55,565 nt of DNA, from positions 1-55,565 of the forward strand of contig JAZRFV010000057.1 of the NCBI GenBank assembly GCA_045643825.1, in the 5' to 3' direction. Below are positions 34,420 to 42,805 of this stretch, piece after piece. Origin of the DNA: Scatosoma sp045643825 (GTDB lineage Bacteria; Bacillota; Clostridia; Christensenellales; Borkfalkiaceae). The translations under genes and the position numbers were made by a program. A model generated the notes under the pieces. That model did no database searches. It saw only the letters and a program-made list of their open reading frames with translations, and was not told where the DNA came from. Numbering within the stretch: the first letter of the stretch is position 1; every line of letters begins with the position of its first letter.

Positions 34420-35606
34420 GATTTTCTTCCTCCTAATCTCTTAAACAATCTTTGCCATATACCAACGTCTGCCATTTGGTCGTTCAACGCCATATTCAAA
34501 AGCGAAATTTTCGAAGAAGCCGTAGGCTTATCGTAGAAAGGTAAATCGGGGTATACCGTTTCCGTCATCCAGTTGATACGCTTTTCGATATGCTCCGCAA
34601 TACCCTTGATTCCCCAAACACCCTCACCCGTAATACTGATCGGGTTTACCGACATCGTTGCCGAGTTCTTCTCGCGGTAATATTTTTGCAAGGATGCGTC
34701 TAACCGTTCGCAAAGCTGGTCTACGGCGCATTTAATCACTTCGTTTACTTTATTTACGGGCAGAGCACAATCCTCCATCTCCGTGGAGTACATTGCCCCA
34801 TCCGTCTCCATTCCACCTGAAATGTTGGCAATGGAAAGAATTTCTTCCGCAACGAAAAAATCTAGCTTTAACGAGTTAATAAGTTCCACCAAAACACTGG
34901 CGATACCGCAGTTGAAATTTTCTTCATGTACGATACCGTTGCCGTACACGACGGAAATCGAGCTGGTGATAAAACCGATATCCAACAGGAAGGCGTAGCC
35001 TTCTCTCTTCTTCTCGGGCAACAGGTAAATGGATTGCGCCAAGGTGGAAGGTATAAAGTTTACGTCGGCAAAACCCATGCTGTTCATCAGCCCATTAATA
35101 ATCTCGTAAAAGTAATCCGCCACGAAATAATAACACAGTCCACCCTTTAACATCGTCGTAGGTACGCCGTAGACATCTTCGGCGGAGAAGTATTTTCGGT
35201 TGTCACCGAGGGTGAAATACATCGCCGAACGGCGGATACATCTGCCCGCCAAAGCCAGCTCGTCCAAGCCATGGTCGAAGAGCATCTCTACGTCCTGGGC
35301 GGACAGCTTACGTTTCGAATCGAACGCAATCGTTTGCCCCTTGGTCACCACGGACACAAACGCCGAAGGTACACCAACGTAAATTTCATCAATCGTACCC
35401 TTGTAGTTTTGCTGTACGGTGCCGATTGCCCTTGCTACTGCACGGCGGAAATCATCTTCGTCAAAAAAGCCGTCTAAACAAAAGCCTTCGTATCTTTCCG
35501 CATGGACACCATTGATCACAAACATGCCGTTGACACCCTTTGTGCCAAGCAAAAAAGAGAGCTCGTTTGATCGTATATCCAAAATCGCAACACTCTTGTT
35601 TTTCAT
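34416..35606 (-). CDS. ftsA: Cell division protein FtsA
   Basis: A 396-residue actin-like protein tethering FtsZ to the membrane. VAILDIRSNEL is the phosphate-1 region (usual DIGTS), and GFITSSISVVYG is phosphate-2 (usual DIGGGTT): both are degenerate, so nucleotide binding may be altered. The 1C domain and DHGLDE region are recognisable. The C terminus WQRLFKRLGGRKS is a basic amphipathic helix, the membrane-targeting sequence. ATG 35606 was preferred, with GTG 12 bases upstream as an alternative. It has its own promoter and is coupled to ftsZ. Confidence 0.88.
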   Translation of the reverse strand: MKNKSVAILDIRSNELSFLLGTKGVNGMFVINGVHAERYEGFCLDGFFDEDDFRRAVARAIGTVQQNYKGTIDEIYVGVPSAFVSVVTKGQTIAFDSKRKLSAQDVEMLFDHGLDELALAGRCIRRSAMYFTLGDNRKYFSAEDVYGVPTTMLKGGLCYYFVADYFYEIINGLMNSMGFADVNFIPSTLAQSIYLLPEKKREGYAFLLDIGFITSSISVVYGNGIVHEENFNCGIASVLVELINSLKLDFFVAEEILSIANISGGMETDGAMYSTEMEDCALPVNKVNEVIKCAVDQLCERLDASLQKYYREKNSATMSVNPISITGEGVWGIKGIAEHIEKRINWMTETVYPDLPFYDKPTASSKISLLNMALNDQMADVGIWQRLFKRLGGRKS

Positions 35607-35660
35607 AACCGTATCCACCCTAAAAACGCTTTTTCGTTAAATCGTAAATCCTTACGTATA

Positions 35661-35689
35661 ATTATACACTATTTATAAGGCAATGTCAA
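35661..35689 (-). promoter_or_regulatory. ftsA-ftsZ promoter
   Basis: Perfect TTGACA (35684-35689), 17-bp spacer, perfect TATAAT (35661-35666), about 55 bases ahead of ftsA. Together with the terminator at 35711-35739 it uncouples ftsAZ from the upstream wall genes. Confidence 0.92.
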
Positions 35690-35710
35690 TGGCGGGAAGA
35701 AAAAAATATC

Positions 35711-35739
35711 AAAAAAACACGCATTTTTTGCGTGTTTTT
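35711..35739 (-). terminator. Terminator between ftsQ and ftsA
   Basis: Perfect 10-bp stem AAAAACACGC/GCGTGTTTTT with a 7-base loop; runs of A and T on both sides let it act in both directions. It closes the mraZ-ftsQ operon. Confidence 0.9.
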
Positions 35740-35751
35740 CTCGTTTCATAA

Positions 35752-36531
35752 TTAAAAATCTGCCACCTTGGAATAGTCTGCGTAAAATCCTTCCGAGCTT
35801 TCGATAAGAAGGATGCGTCCGCACATCTTCTCCTCATCGCTTAACGCGAAATATTTCATCAACGCCACCTCTATTTTTTTCTCTGTTTGGTCAGCGGTAT
35901 TGACAAGATAAATCTTTACCCCCTCTCGCATCGTAACCACCAAAACCGTTTCGGGTGTACGGTGCATTAGCTCTACGGAAACGACGTTCGCACGGATACC
36001 ATTCAACTTTGTTGAAAGGGTTTGACAGGTCGTCAAAACCTCGGTAAAGCACTCGTCGCCCAAAGGCGTTTGCCCCTTTTCAGCTGTAACGTTTAACCCC
36101 TTCAAAATTACGTTTTCTTCATCCGTCAAGGCGTTCATGTGGGTGTCGCGAATATCCAAAACTACCCCGTCCGAGCTTAAAATGTAATATTCGTTTTCCG
36201 CCTTTTCAACGGCGTAGGTTTCCGCGTTTTCAACGACCGCAATCACGATGCGTTTCGGAAAGGATTTTTCAAAAGAAATCAATCGGAAATAGGGATACTC
36301 CTTCAACACCTCATCCGCCGTTTGTTGTTTTGCAAAAAAGGTGCTAACCCCGTCGTAGGACTCCTCCAAACGAATTTGTAAAGCCACACCTTCCGTCTTC
36401 GCTTCCTCCGTTACGTATTGAACGTTTACCGTGACGGTGTCTACCCGATACACGGTCGACAATGCCAAAATCGTACCCGACAAGAACACGAAAATCGTCA
36501 ATAAAATTGTCCAAAACTTTTTACGCATCAT
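35752..36531 (-). CDS. ftsQ: Cell division protein FtsQ/DivIB
   Basis: A 259-residue bitopic protein: short basic N terminus MMRKKFW, one membrane segment (about 7-28), then an extracytoplasmic POTRA domain starting YRVDTVTVNV and the FtsQ beta domain (FPKRIVIAVVENAETYAVE, YYILSSDGVVLD). It joins FtsL and the septal PBP at the divisome. Position after murA and before ftsA supports the call; sequence similarity in this family is low. Two adjacent ATG codons are possible starts; GAGG is 4 or 7 bases upstream. Confidence 0.87.
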   Translation of the reverse strand: MMRKKFWTILLTIFVFLSGTILALSTVYRVDTVTVNVQYVTEEAKTEGVALQIRLEESYDGVSTFFAKQQTADEVLKEYPYFRLISFEKSFPKRIVIAVVENAETYAVEKAENEYYILSSDGVVLDIRDTHMNALTDEENVILKGLNVTAEKGQTPLGDECFTEVLTTCQTLSTKLNGIRANVVSVELMHRTPETVLVVTMREGVKIYLVNTADQTEKKIEVALMKYFALSDEEKMCGRILLIESSEGFYADYSKVADF

Positions 36532-36554
36532 TCTTCCTCATTTGCTTTGTAAAA

Positions 36555-37811
36555 TCAAACGCGAACCCGTTTTATCCTTGCACCTAAAAGGCGCAATTTC
36601 CCTTCAAAATCCGCATACCCTCTATCGATGTGCGAAAGGTCCAAAACCGAGCTTTGCCCTTCCGCCTTTAACGCCGCCAAAACGAGCGCCGCGCCGCCTC
36701 GAAGATCTCCAGCAGTCACACTCGCACCGTGTAGCTTTTCTACCCCACGGATCAGCGCAGACCGATCGCGGACCGTGATATCCGCACCCATACGCTTTAA
36801 CTCCGCCGCGTACCTGTACCGTGTCTCAAAAAGATTTTCTACCATCAAGGTAGAACCCTTTGCCGTACAACACAGCGTAGAGTATTGCGCCTGCATATCG
36901 GTGGGAAAGCCAGGGAACGGCATCGTTTCCACCAAGTTGACCGCTTTTAAGTGTCCGTCGCTCCACAAGATTATTTTATCATTTTTTGTATGTATTTTGC
37001 AACCGTTTTCACGCAATTTATGTAAAAGAGCCGCAATATTTTCCGTAAAAACCCCTTCCACCTCGATTTCGCCGCCGCAGGACGCCGCCGCAATCAAAAA
37101 AGTACCTGCCTCTATCCTATCCCCGATGGGGATATACTCCACCCCATGGAGCCGTTTTACCCCTTCCACCACAATCGTACCACCGCCTGCCCCTCGCACC
37201 TTTGCCCCCATCCGATTGAGGAAGTGCTGCAAATCGACGATTTCAGGCTCCTTGGCGGCATTACGTATCACCGTTATCCCTTCCGCCTTCACCGCGGCGA
37301 GCATAATGTTTTCCGTTGCACCTACACTCGGAAAATCAAGTAAAATCTCCGCGCCAGTCAAACGCTTTGCTTCGCAATGGATATATCCGTCCTTTTCGAC
37401 GATTTCTACCCCCAAGCGTTTTAGCCCCGACAGGTGCAGGTCAATCGGTCTTAACCCGATATCGCAACCGCCGGGGTAGGATATTTTTGCACGGTGAAAA
37501 CGAGTAAGCACCGAGCCTAACATAAACACGGAAGAACGCAACTCCTTCGTAAGACGCGCAGGGATTTCATGGGAAACGACGTTCGAGCCGTCAATCACAA
37601 CCGCGTCCCTTTGCCGTTTGATTTGGCACCCCACCTCTGTCAATATCCGTAGCATATTTTCCACGTCGTTTATCGGCGGTATCTTACGAATTGTTACTGG
37701 TTCATCCGTTAAAATCGAAGCAGCTAAAAGTGGCAACACCGTATTTTTTGCGCTGTGCACACACACCTTACCGTATAATTTTTCACCGCCGTGAATGATA
37801 TATTTATCCAT
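36555..37811 (-). CDS. murA: UDP-N-acetylglucosamine 1-carboxyvinyltransferase
   Basis: A 418-residue enolpyruvyl transferase, the first committed step of peptidoglycan synthesis. K22 in HSAKNTVLP (usual SGAKNA), catalytic Cys116 in SYPGGCDIGLRPID, which is the fosfomycin target, and Asp in FPTDMQAQ are all present. The Asp after the Cys (usual Ala) is a mild deviation. Length normal (about 420). It stands in the dcw cluster between ftsW and ftsQ, where murG and murB/murC often sit. It starts 14 bases after ftsW. Confidence 0.94.
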   Translation of the reverse strand: MDKYIIHGGEKLYGKVCVHSAKNTVLPLLAASILTDEPVTIRKIPPINDVENMLRILTEVGCQIKRQRDAVVIDGSNVVSHEIPARLTKELRSSVFMLGSVLTRFHRAKISYPGGCDIGLRPIDLHLSGLKRLGVEIVEKDGYIHCEAKRLTGAEILLDFPSVGATENIMLAAVKAEGITVIRNAAKEPEIVDLQHFLNRMGAKVRGAGGGTIVVEGVKRLHGVEYIPIGDRIEAGTFLIAAASCGGEIEVEGVFTENIAALLHKLRENGCKIHTKNDKIILWSDGHLKAVNLVETMPFPGFPTDMQAQYSTLCCTAKGSTLMVENLFETRYRYAAELKRMGADITVRDRSALIRGVEKLHGASVTAGDLRGGAALVLAALKAEGQSSVLDLSHIDRGYADFEGKLRLLGARIKRVRV

Positions 37812-37825
37812 ACGAAAAAGCTCCT

Positions 37826-38971
37826 TTATGCTTTATTGTATGAATTTTTCTCATCTTTTGTGTCCCGCCTTGATTCTGCTGAAATGGAATACAAAATCCC
37901 CATCGATGCCATCGTAATAATCAGCGAAGTATTCCCCGAACTGATCAACGGTAACGGCAAACCCGTTGGAGGGATACTACCGCTGACGACGAGGGCATTG
38001 ACCACCGTTTGAATGGCGTACACCATCGTAATCCCCGACGCCATCAAAAAGGAAAAGAAATCCTTTGCATTTTTCGCCGTATGAATTCCGCAAAAAATCA
38101 ACGCCCCACTCACGATAAACAAAACAATCACACCAACCACCCCGAGCTCCTCACCGATAATTGAAAGAATGAAATCGCTCTCGGCGAAGGGTAAAAAGCG
38201 GTATTTTTGCCGCGAACGGAATAACCCTGTCCCAAACCAACCGCCATTGCCGAGGGCGTAGAGGGATTGAATCAGCTGATACCCCTCCCCTCGTGGGTTT
38301 TCCCAGGGATCGAGAAATGCCGTCAAGCGCGACATACGGTATGGCTCTGCCAAAATCAAAATCGGGATGGTAAGCAAGGCAGGAATCCCCACCATAAGGA
38401 AATACTTCATCCGCATTCCACCCAAAAAGAGCATAGATATCATCAATGCCCCTACACACATCGTAACGGACATATTCGGTTCTAAAATAATCAATAAACA
38501 AATACCTGCCCCTGCCAAAAGCACGGGAAGTAGTCCTTTGAAGGTACGCATTTTGCCCATATCATCCGACATGTACGCCGACGCGAAAATGACGAAGCCG
38601 TATTTCGCCAGCTCGGAGGGTTGTATCGTGATACCGCCCACCCCTATCCAACGGGTTGCACCGTAGCTGGTCTTCCCAAGCCCTGGCACAAACACCAAAA
38701 CAAGCAAAAGCATAGGCAAGAGCAACGCCACCCAACGCCCCCTTTTTCCTTTTAGCCTTTGATAAGGGAGCTTTGCACAAAAAAGCATTGCGATAAGCCC
38801 TATGATAAACCCAACAAGCTGTTTTTTTACAAAATAAAACGCATCGTGGTATTGTGTTTTGGCGACGTAATTACTCGCGGAATAAATGGCAAGGATACCA
38901 AACCCTGCCAACGCCACCGTCAAAAGTAAAATCGCTACGTTCCCCTGCGGTTTATTCCATTTCTTCTTCAA
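37826..38971 (-). CDS. ftsW: Septal peptidoglycan polymerase FtsW
   Basis: A 381-residue SEDS-family glycosyltransferase with about ten membrane segments. Signature regions are GATRWIGVGGITIQPSELAK, LLIILEPNMS, WENPRGEGYQLIQSLYALGNGG, RFLPFAESDFILSIIGEELG and PTGLPLPLISSGNTS. The start was set to TTG 38971, preceded by GAGG with 6-base spacing, overlapping the end of murD by 20 bases. An upstream frame open for another 34 codons is likely noncoding for this gene. It works with the FtsI-type PBP of the same cluster. Confidence 0.93.
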   Translation of the reverse strand: MKKKWNKPQGNVAILLLTVALAGFGILAIYSASNYVAKTQYHDAFYFVKKQLVGFIIGLIAMLFCAKLPYQRLKGKRGRWVALLLPMLLLVLVFVPGLGKTSYGATRWIGVGGITIQPSELAKYGFVIFASAYMSDDMGKMRTFKGLLPVLLAGAGICLLIILEPNMSVTMCVGALMISMLFLGGMRMKYFLMVGIPALLTIPILILAEPYRMSRLTAFLDPWENPRGEGYQLIQSLYALGNGGWFGTGLFRSRQKYRFLPFAESDFILSIIGEELGVVGVIVLFIVSGALIFCGIHTAKNAKDFFSFLMASGITMVYAIQTVVNALVVSGSIPPTGLPLPLISSGNTSLIITMASMGILYSISAESRRDTKDEKNSYNKA

Positions 38972-40337
38972 TGCATTCCTCTTGACTTTCCTCGCGATTG
39001 GTAAGCGATTGAACGATTTCAACGAACGCCTCGCCCCTTTCCTCATAATTTGTAAACTCGTCAAAGCTTGCACTGGCAGGGCTTAACAATACGTTTTGGC
39101 CTGTCTTCGCCTTCAAAACCGCCACCTTCACCGCAAAATTAAAGGTGTCGCAAAGGGTGACTGCCTCGTAATTGCACGCGCGCGCTGATTTTAAAAGGTT
39201 GAAACGATTTTCGCCGTACAAAACGGCGTGCACCACCCTACTCCCTGCCAACGCAGAAAAGAGCTTTTCATAATCGTACCCCTTATTTTTACCACCAAGA
39301 AGGAGTACCGTGTCCGCCTTCATCGCCTCCACCGCCTTCAAGGTAGCATCGACGTTGGTACCCTTGGAATCGTTGATATACGCCACGCCATCCACGGTAG
39401 CAACCAGCTCTACACGGTGTTTTATCCCTTTGAAAGTAGTAAGCGCGGATACGATATCCTCGTTTTTTACCCCCATAATTTTTGCCGCGATAATTACCGC
39501 AAGGGCGTTTTGTACGTTATGTAAACCACCGATAGGTAAATCGGAAACAGGCAAGATTTTTTCCTTACCAAAATACAATGCGCCGTCCTCGTAATACGCC
39601 CCGTTCACCCGCTCCTTCACGGAAAAATACAAAACCTGCGCCTTCGTTTTTTCCGCAAAGCCTCGTACGATTGGATCGTCGTAGTTGAGCACCGCATATT
39701 CCGTTTCCGCACAGTTTTTCAAGAGCCTGCTCTTTAAGAAAATATAATTCTCCATATTATAATGGCGGTTTAGGTGATCCTCGGTGATATTGAGTACCAT
39801 GGCGATATGCGGACGAATGGATTGCAGGGTTTCCAACTGGAAACTGGATATTTCCGCAACCGCCACCGCCTCCCCCGTCAAGTGGCAATAATCAATCATG
39901 GGCGAGCCGATATTTCCGCAAGCCTGCGCCGAAAATCCGCCCTTGCAAAGCGTTTCCGTTAGCATAGAAACCGTTGTCGTTTTTCCATTTGTACCCGTGA
40001 CGGCAATCATGGGACAACGCATAAACCTTGCCGCGAGCTCCGCCTCGCCGATTACCGCGCGATGGCTCCGTTTAAACGCCACCGCAAGCGGATGGTCTAT
40101 GGGGATACCGGGGCTTAACACAAGGGCATCGCACCTTTCTACCAAACCTGGCAAATCCTCTTTGGTAACACGCTTTGCCCCCTGCTTTTCCAAAGCAATC
40201 GACACCTGCTCTACCCTGTCGCTGCTCACGTCGTCGTAGATATACGTAATAGCCTTTCCCGACAGTAAAAACTCCGCGGCGGCTCGCCCCGATTTTGATA
40301 AACCAAGCACCAAAAACGCTTGTCTTTTTAAATACAT
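38952..40337 (-). CDS. murD: UDP-N-acetylmuramoylalanine-D-glutamate ligase
   Basis: A 461-residue Mur ligase adding D-Glu to UDP-MurNAc-L-Ala. N-terminal VLGLSKSGRAA, ATP loop GTNGKTTT, DHLNRHYNMENY, NDSKGTNVDATLKA and LSPASASFDEFTNYEERG are MurD hallmarks. The ATG at 40337 follows GGAGGGAGA; a longer frame overlaps mraY and lacks a signal. The acidic end EESQEECIEEEME overlaps ftsW's start. Confidence 0.95.
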   Translation of the reverse strand: MYLKRQAFLVLGLSKSGRAAAEFLLSGKAITYIYDDVSSDRVEQVSIALEKQGAKRVTKEDLPGLVERCDALVLSPGIPIDHPLAVAFKRSHRAVIGEAELAARFMRCPMIAVTGTNGKTTTVSMLTETLCKGGFSAQACGNIGSPMIDYCHLTGEAVAVAEISSFQLETLQSIRPHIAMVLNITEDHLNRHYNMENYIFLKSRLLKNCAETEYAVLNYDDPIVRGFAEKTKAQVLYFSVKERVNGAYYEDGALYFGKEKILPVSDLPIGGLHNVQNALAVIIAAKIMGVKNEDIVSALTTFKGIKHRVELVATVDGVAYINDSKGTNVDATLKAVEAMKADTVLLLGGKNKGYDYEKLFSALAGSRVVHAVLYGENRFNLLKSARACNYEAVTLCDTFNFAVKVAVLKAKTGQNVLLSPASASFDEFTNYEERGEAFVEIVQSLTNREESQEECIEEEME

Positions 40338-40345
40338 TCTCCCTC

Positions 40346-41311
40346 CTATACAGCCGTGCAAATGCACAAGCAACCAAGCATTGCCGTTACCACGAAATAG
40401 GCATAAGAAATACGGCTTTCCGAATACCCTTTCTGCTGAAAATGGTGGTGTATCGGCGCCATTAAAAATATCCGTTTTCCGTGGGTGGCTTTATAGTATA
40501 TTACCTGCATAATCACGGATATGACGGAAATCATAAAACAAAACCCAATAACCATCAGGTAAAGTGCATTGCCGCTGAATACCGCCAGCGCCGCCGCGAA
40601 ACCACCCAAGGATAAAGAACCCGTATCCCCCATAAACACACCTGCGGGAGAAACGTTGAACAATAAATACGCAAGCAACGCTCCAACCAAGCAAAAAGAA
40701 ATCACCGCCAACGACGGCTCCCCTTTTTGCAGTAAAAGTATCACCCCAAGCGAAGCGAAAAACGGCACGCTTACCCCTGCAGCCAACCCGTCCAAGCCGT
40801 CCGTTAAATTGACCGCATTCACCGTTCCCAAAAACACAAAAATCGTAAGCGGTATCACCCACCAACCAAGGGAAAGGGTGACATTGAAAAACGGAATATT
40901 CAATGCCGTTAAACCCGCCCGATAGCAGTAGATACCGCAAAAAATTGCCACCGCTGTTTGGAAAACGAGCTTTTGCCAAGCACGAAGCCCCAGGTTCTCT
41001 TCACGGCGTTTTTTCAGGTAGTCATCCAGTAGCCCAATCATCATATATGCAAGCCCCACCGCAAGGGTTAAAACAGGGGTACGTAGTAATTTGGGGTGCA
41101 TATAGCCGATAAAAATAGCCGCAACCACAACGGCGGCGGCAATAAAAGCAAGACCTCCCATCGTAGGGGTTCCGCTTTTCTTTTTATGCTCCTTTACGTA
41201 GGATAAAATGTTTTGTCCTGCTTTTAAACGGCGTAAAATGGGTATGAGCGCCAAGCAAAACACAAAGGATACAACAAACGAAATTACAACGGCGATTATA
41301 TACAGCTTCAT
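40346..41311 (-). CDS. mraY: Phospho-N-acetylmuramoyl-pentapeptide transferase
   Basis: A 321-residue enzyme with ten predicted membrane segments that makes lipid I from UDP-MurNAc-pentapeptide and undecaprenyl phosphate. Signature motifs: HKKKSGTPTMGG, the DDYLKKRREENLGL loop, NAVNLTDGLDGLA, VFMGDTGSLSLGG and MAPIHHHFQQKGYSE. It overlaps murE by 4 bases (ATGA). murF, normally between murE and mraY, is absent. Confidence 0.97.
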   Translation of the reverse strand: MKLYIIAVVISFVVSFVFCLALIPILRRLKAGQNILSYVKEHKKKSGTPTMGGLAFIAAAVVVAAIFIGYMHPKLLRTPVLTLAVGLAYMMIGLLDDYLKKRREENLGLRAWQKLVFQTAVAIFCGIYCYRAGLTALNIPFFNVTLSLGWWVIPLTIFVFLGTVNAVNLTDGLDGLAAGVSVPFFASLGVILLLQKGEPSLAVISFCLVGALLAYLLFNVSPAGVFMGDTGSLSLGGFAAALAVFSGNALYLMVIGFCFMISVISVIMQVIYYKATHGKRIFLMAPIHHHFQQKGYSESRISYAYFVVTAMLGCLCICTAV

Positions 41312-42774
41312 CCTCTTTTTCCTTTCAAGATGGTTTGTATTATATCGTGGTCGTTGAAGGGATATTTTATACCCATGATTTCTTGATATTCCTCACCGCC
41401 CTTGCCTGCCACCAACAAAATATCACCCTGACCTAAAAACTCCAAGGCGTATTCTATCGCACGGCGGCGGTCGGGTACAATCACGTACCGAGGGGAAAAA
41501 CGACGGAAGCCCTTTTCAATTGCTCCGATAATATCCAGCGGATCTTCATACCTTGGATTGTCGGAGGTAAAAATGGCAAAATCCGATTTCTTCGCAACGA
41601 TTTCACCCATAATCGAGCGTTTGGTTTTATCTCGGTTGCCACCACAACCAAACAAGCATATCACCCTGCCCTTGCAATAAGGTTTGAGTGCATCCAAAAC
41701 CCTGCCCAAGCCGTCGGGGGTATGGGCAAAATCCACGTAAATGTCGCCACCGTGGTATTCCCCCACCCATTGCAAACGACCGTCCACTCCTTTTAATGCC
41801 AACAAGCCCCCCGCAATCGCATCCGTTCCTACGCCAAGCTCCACCGCGCAAGAAACAGCCGCCAAGGCATTGTACACGTTGTGACGACCGACCAAGGAAA
41901 CGGTGGCGCGGAACAGCTTGTCATTGACGTTGAACATACACTCGGTGCCTCGCAGGGATTCGTCCGTAATCACCGCAAAGGCATCCGTGGGCGTGTTTAA
42001 ACCGTAAAAGGTCGTTTTCACGGCCTCATTCTCACGCATTTGGCCAAAGCTACGCCCCGTCTCATCGTCGCCGTTCAAAATTGCGATCGGGCAGACATCC
42101 GACAAAAACAGTTTTCGTTTGGCGTCTTGATATGCAGGCATAGCGCAAAAGAAATCTAAATGGTCTTGCGTGAGGTTGGTAAATATGCAGGCAGCAAACT
42201 TTACCCCTGCCGTCTTTTTATAATACAGCGCGTGGGCGGATACTTCCATGACGACAAACTCTACCCCGTGCATATACATATCGAGCAAAGTACGTTGCAG
42301 TAAAACGGGATCGGGCGTAGTCAAATCGGCAGGAATATGCGTATCGGCATAGGAAATACCAAGGGTACCTATCACACCAACGGAATACTTTGCCGCCCGT
42401 AAAATGGAGGCAAGCATATACGAAACGGTCGTTTTTCCATTGGTACCCGTGATCCCAACCACCTGCATTTTTTCAGACGGATTACCATAGAATACCGCCG
42501 ACAAAATACCGAGCGCCTCGCGTACGTTTTCAACGACAATTTGGGGAACATCCACGAAAAGTTGTCTTTCCGTCACCAAGGCAACGGCTCCGTTTTTTAT
42601 CGCCTCCTTTGCGTAGGCGTGACCGTCAAAATTGCTACCCTTCAGGCAAAAGAATAAACCGTTTTTCACCTCTTGACGGCTGTCCATAAATAGACACTCT
42701 ATTTCCTGTTCCCATTCCCCCTCGGCAATCACTTTACCACTTGCAATCGCACCAAACAACCTTGATAACCGCAT
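41308..42774 (-). CDS. murE: UDP-MurNAc-L-Ala-D-Glu:meso-diaminopimelate ligase
   Basis: A 488-residue Mur ligase adding the third peptide residue. GTNGKTTVSYM is the ATP loop, TTPDP binds the substrate, and TSDNPRYEDP contains the DNPR motif that recognises meso-diaminopimelate rather than lysine. Start ATG 42774 was chosen for AAGGGGG just upstream; the longer frame begins 21 bases earlier without a signal. Last codons overlap mraY. Confidence 0.95.
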   Translation of the reverse strand: MRLSRLFGAIASGKVIAEGEWEQEIECLFMDSRQEVKNGLFFCLKGSNFDGHAYAKEAIKNGAVALVTERQLFVDVPQIVVENVREALGILSAVFYGNPSEKMQVVGITGTNGKTTVSYMLASILRAAKYSVGVIGTLGISYADTHIPADLTTPDPVLLQRTLLDMYMHGVEFVVMEVSAHALYYKKTAGVKFAACIFTNLTQDHLDFFCAMPAYQDAKRKLFLSDVCPIAILNGDDETGRSFGQMRENEAVKTTFYGLNTPTDAFAVITDESLRGTECMFNVNDKLFRATVSLVGRHNVYNALAAVSCAVELGVGTDAIAGGLLALKGVDGRLQWVGEYHGGDIYVDFAHTPDGLGRVLDALKPYCKGRVICLFGCGGNRDKTKRSIMGEIVAKKSDFAIFTSDNPRYEDPLDIIGAIEKGFRRFSPRYVIVPDRRRAIEYALEFLGQGDILLVAGKGGEEYQEIMGIKYPFNDHDIIQTILKGKRG

Positions 42775-42805
42775 ACCTGCCCCCTTCGTCTTCATTTATT
42801 TATAT

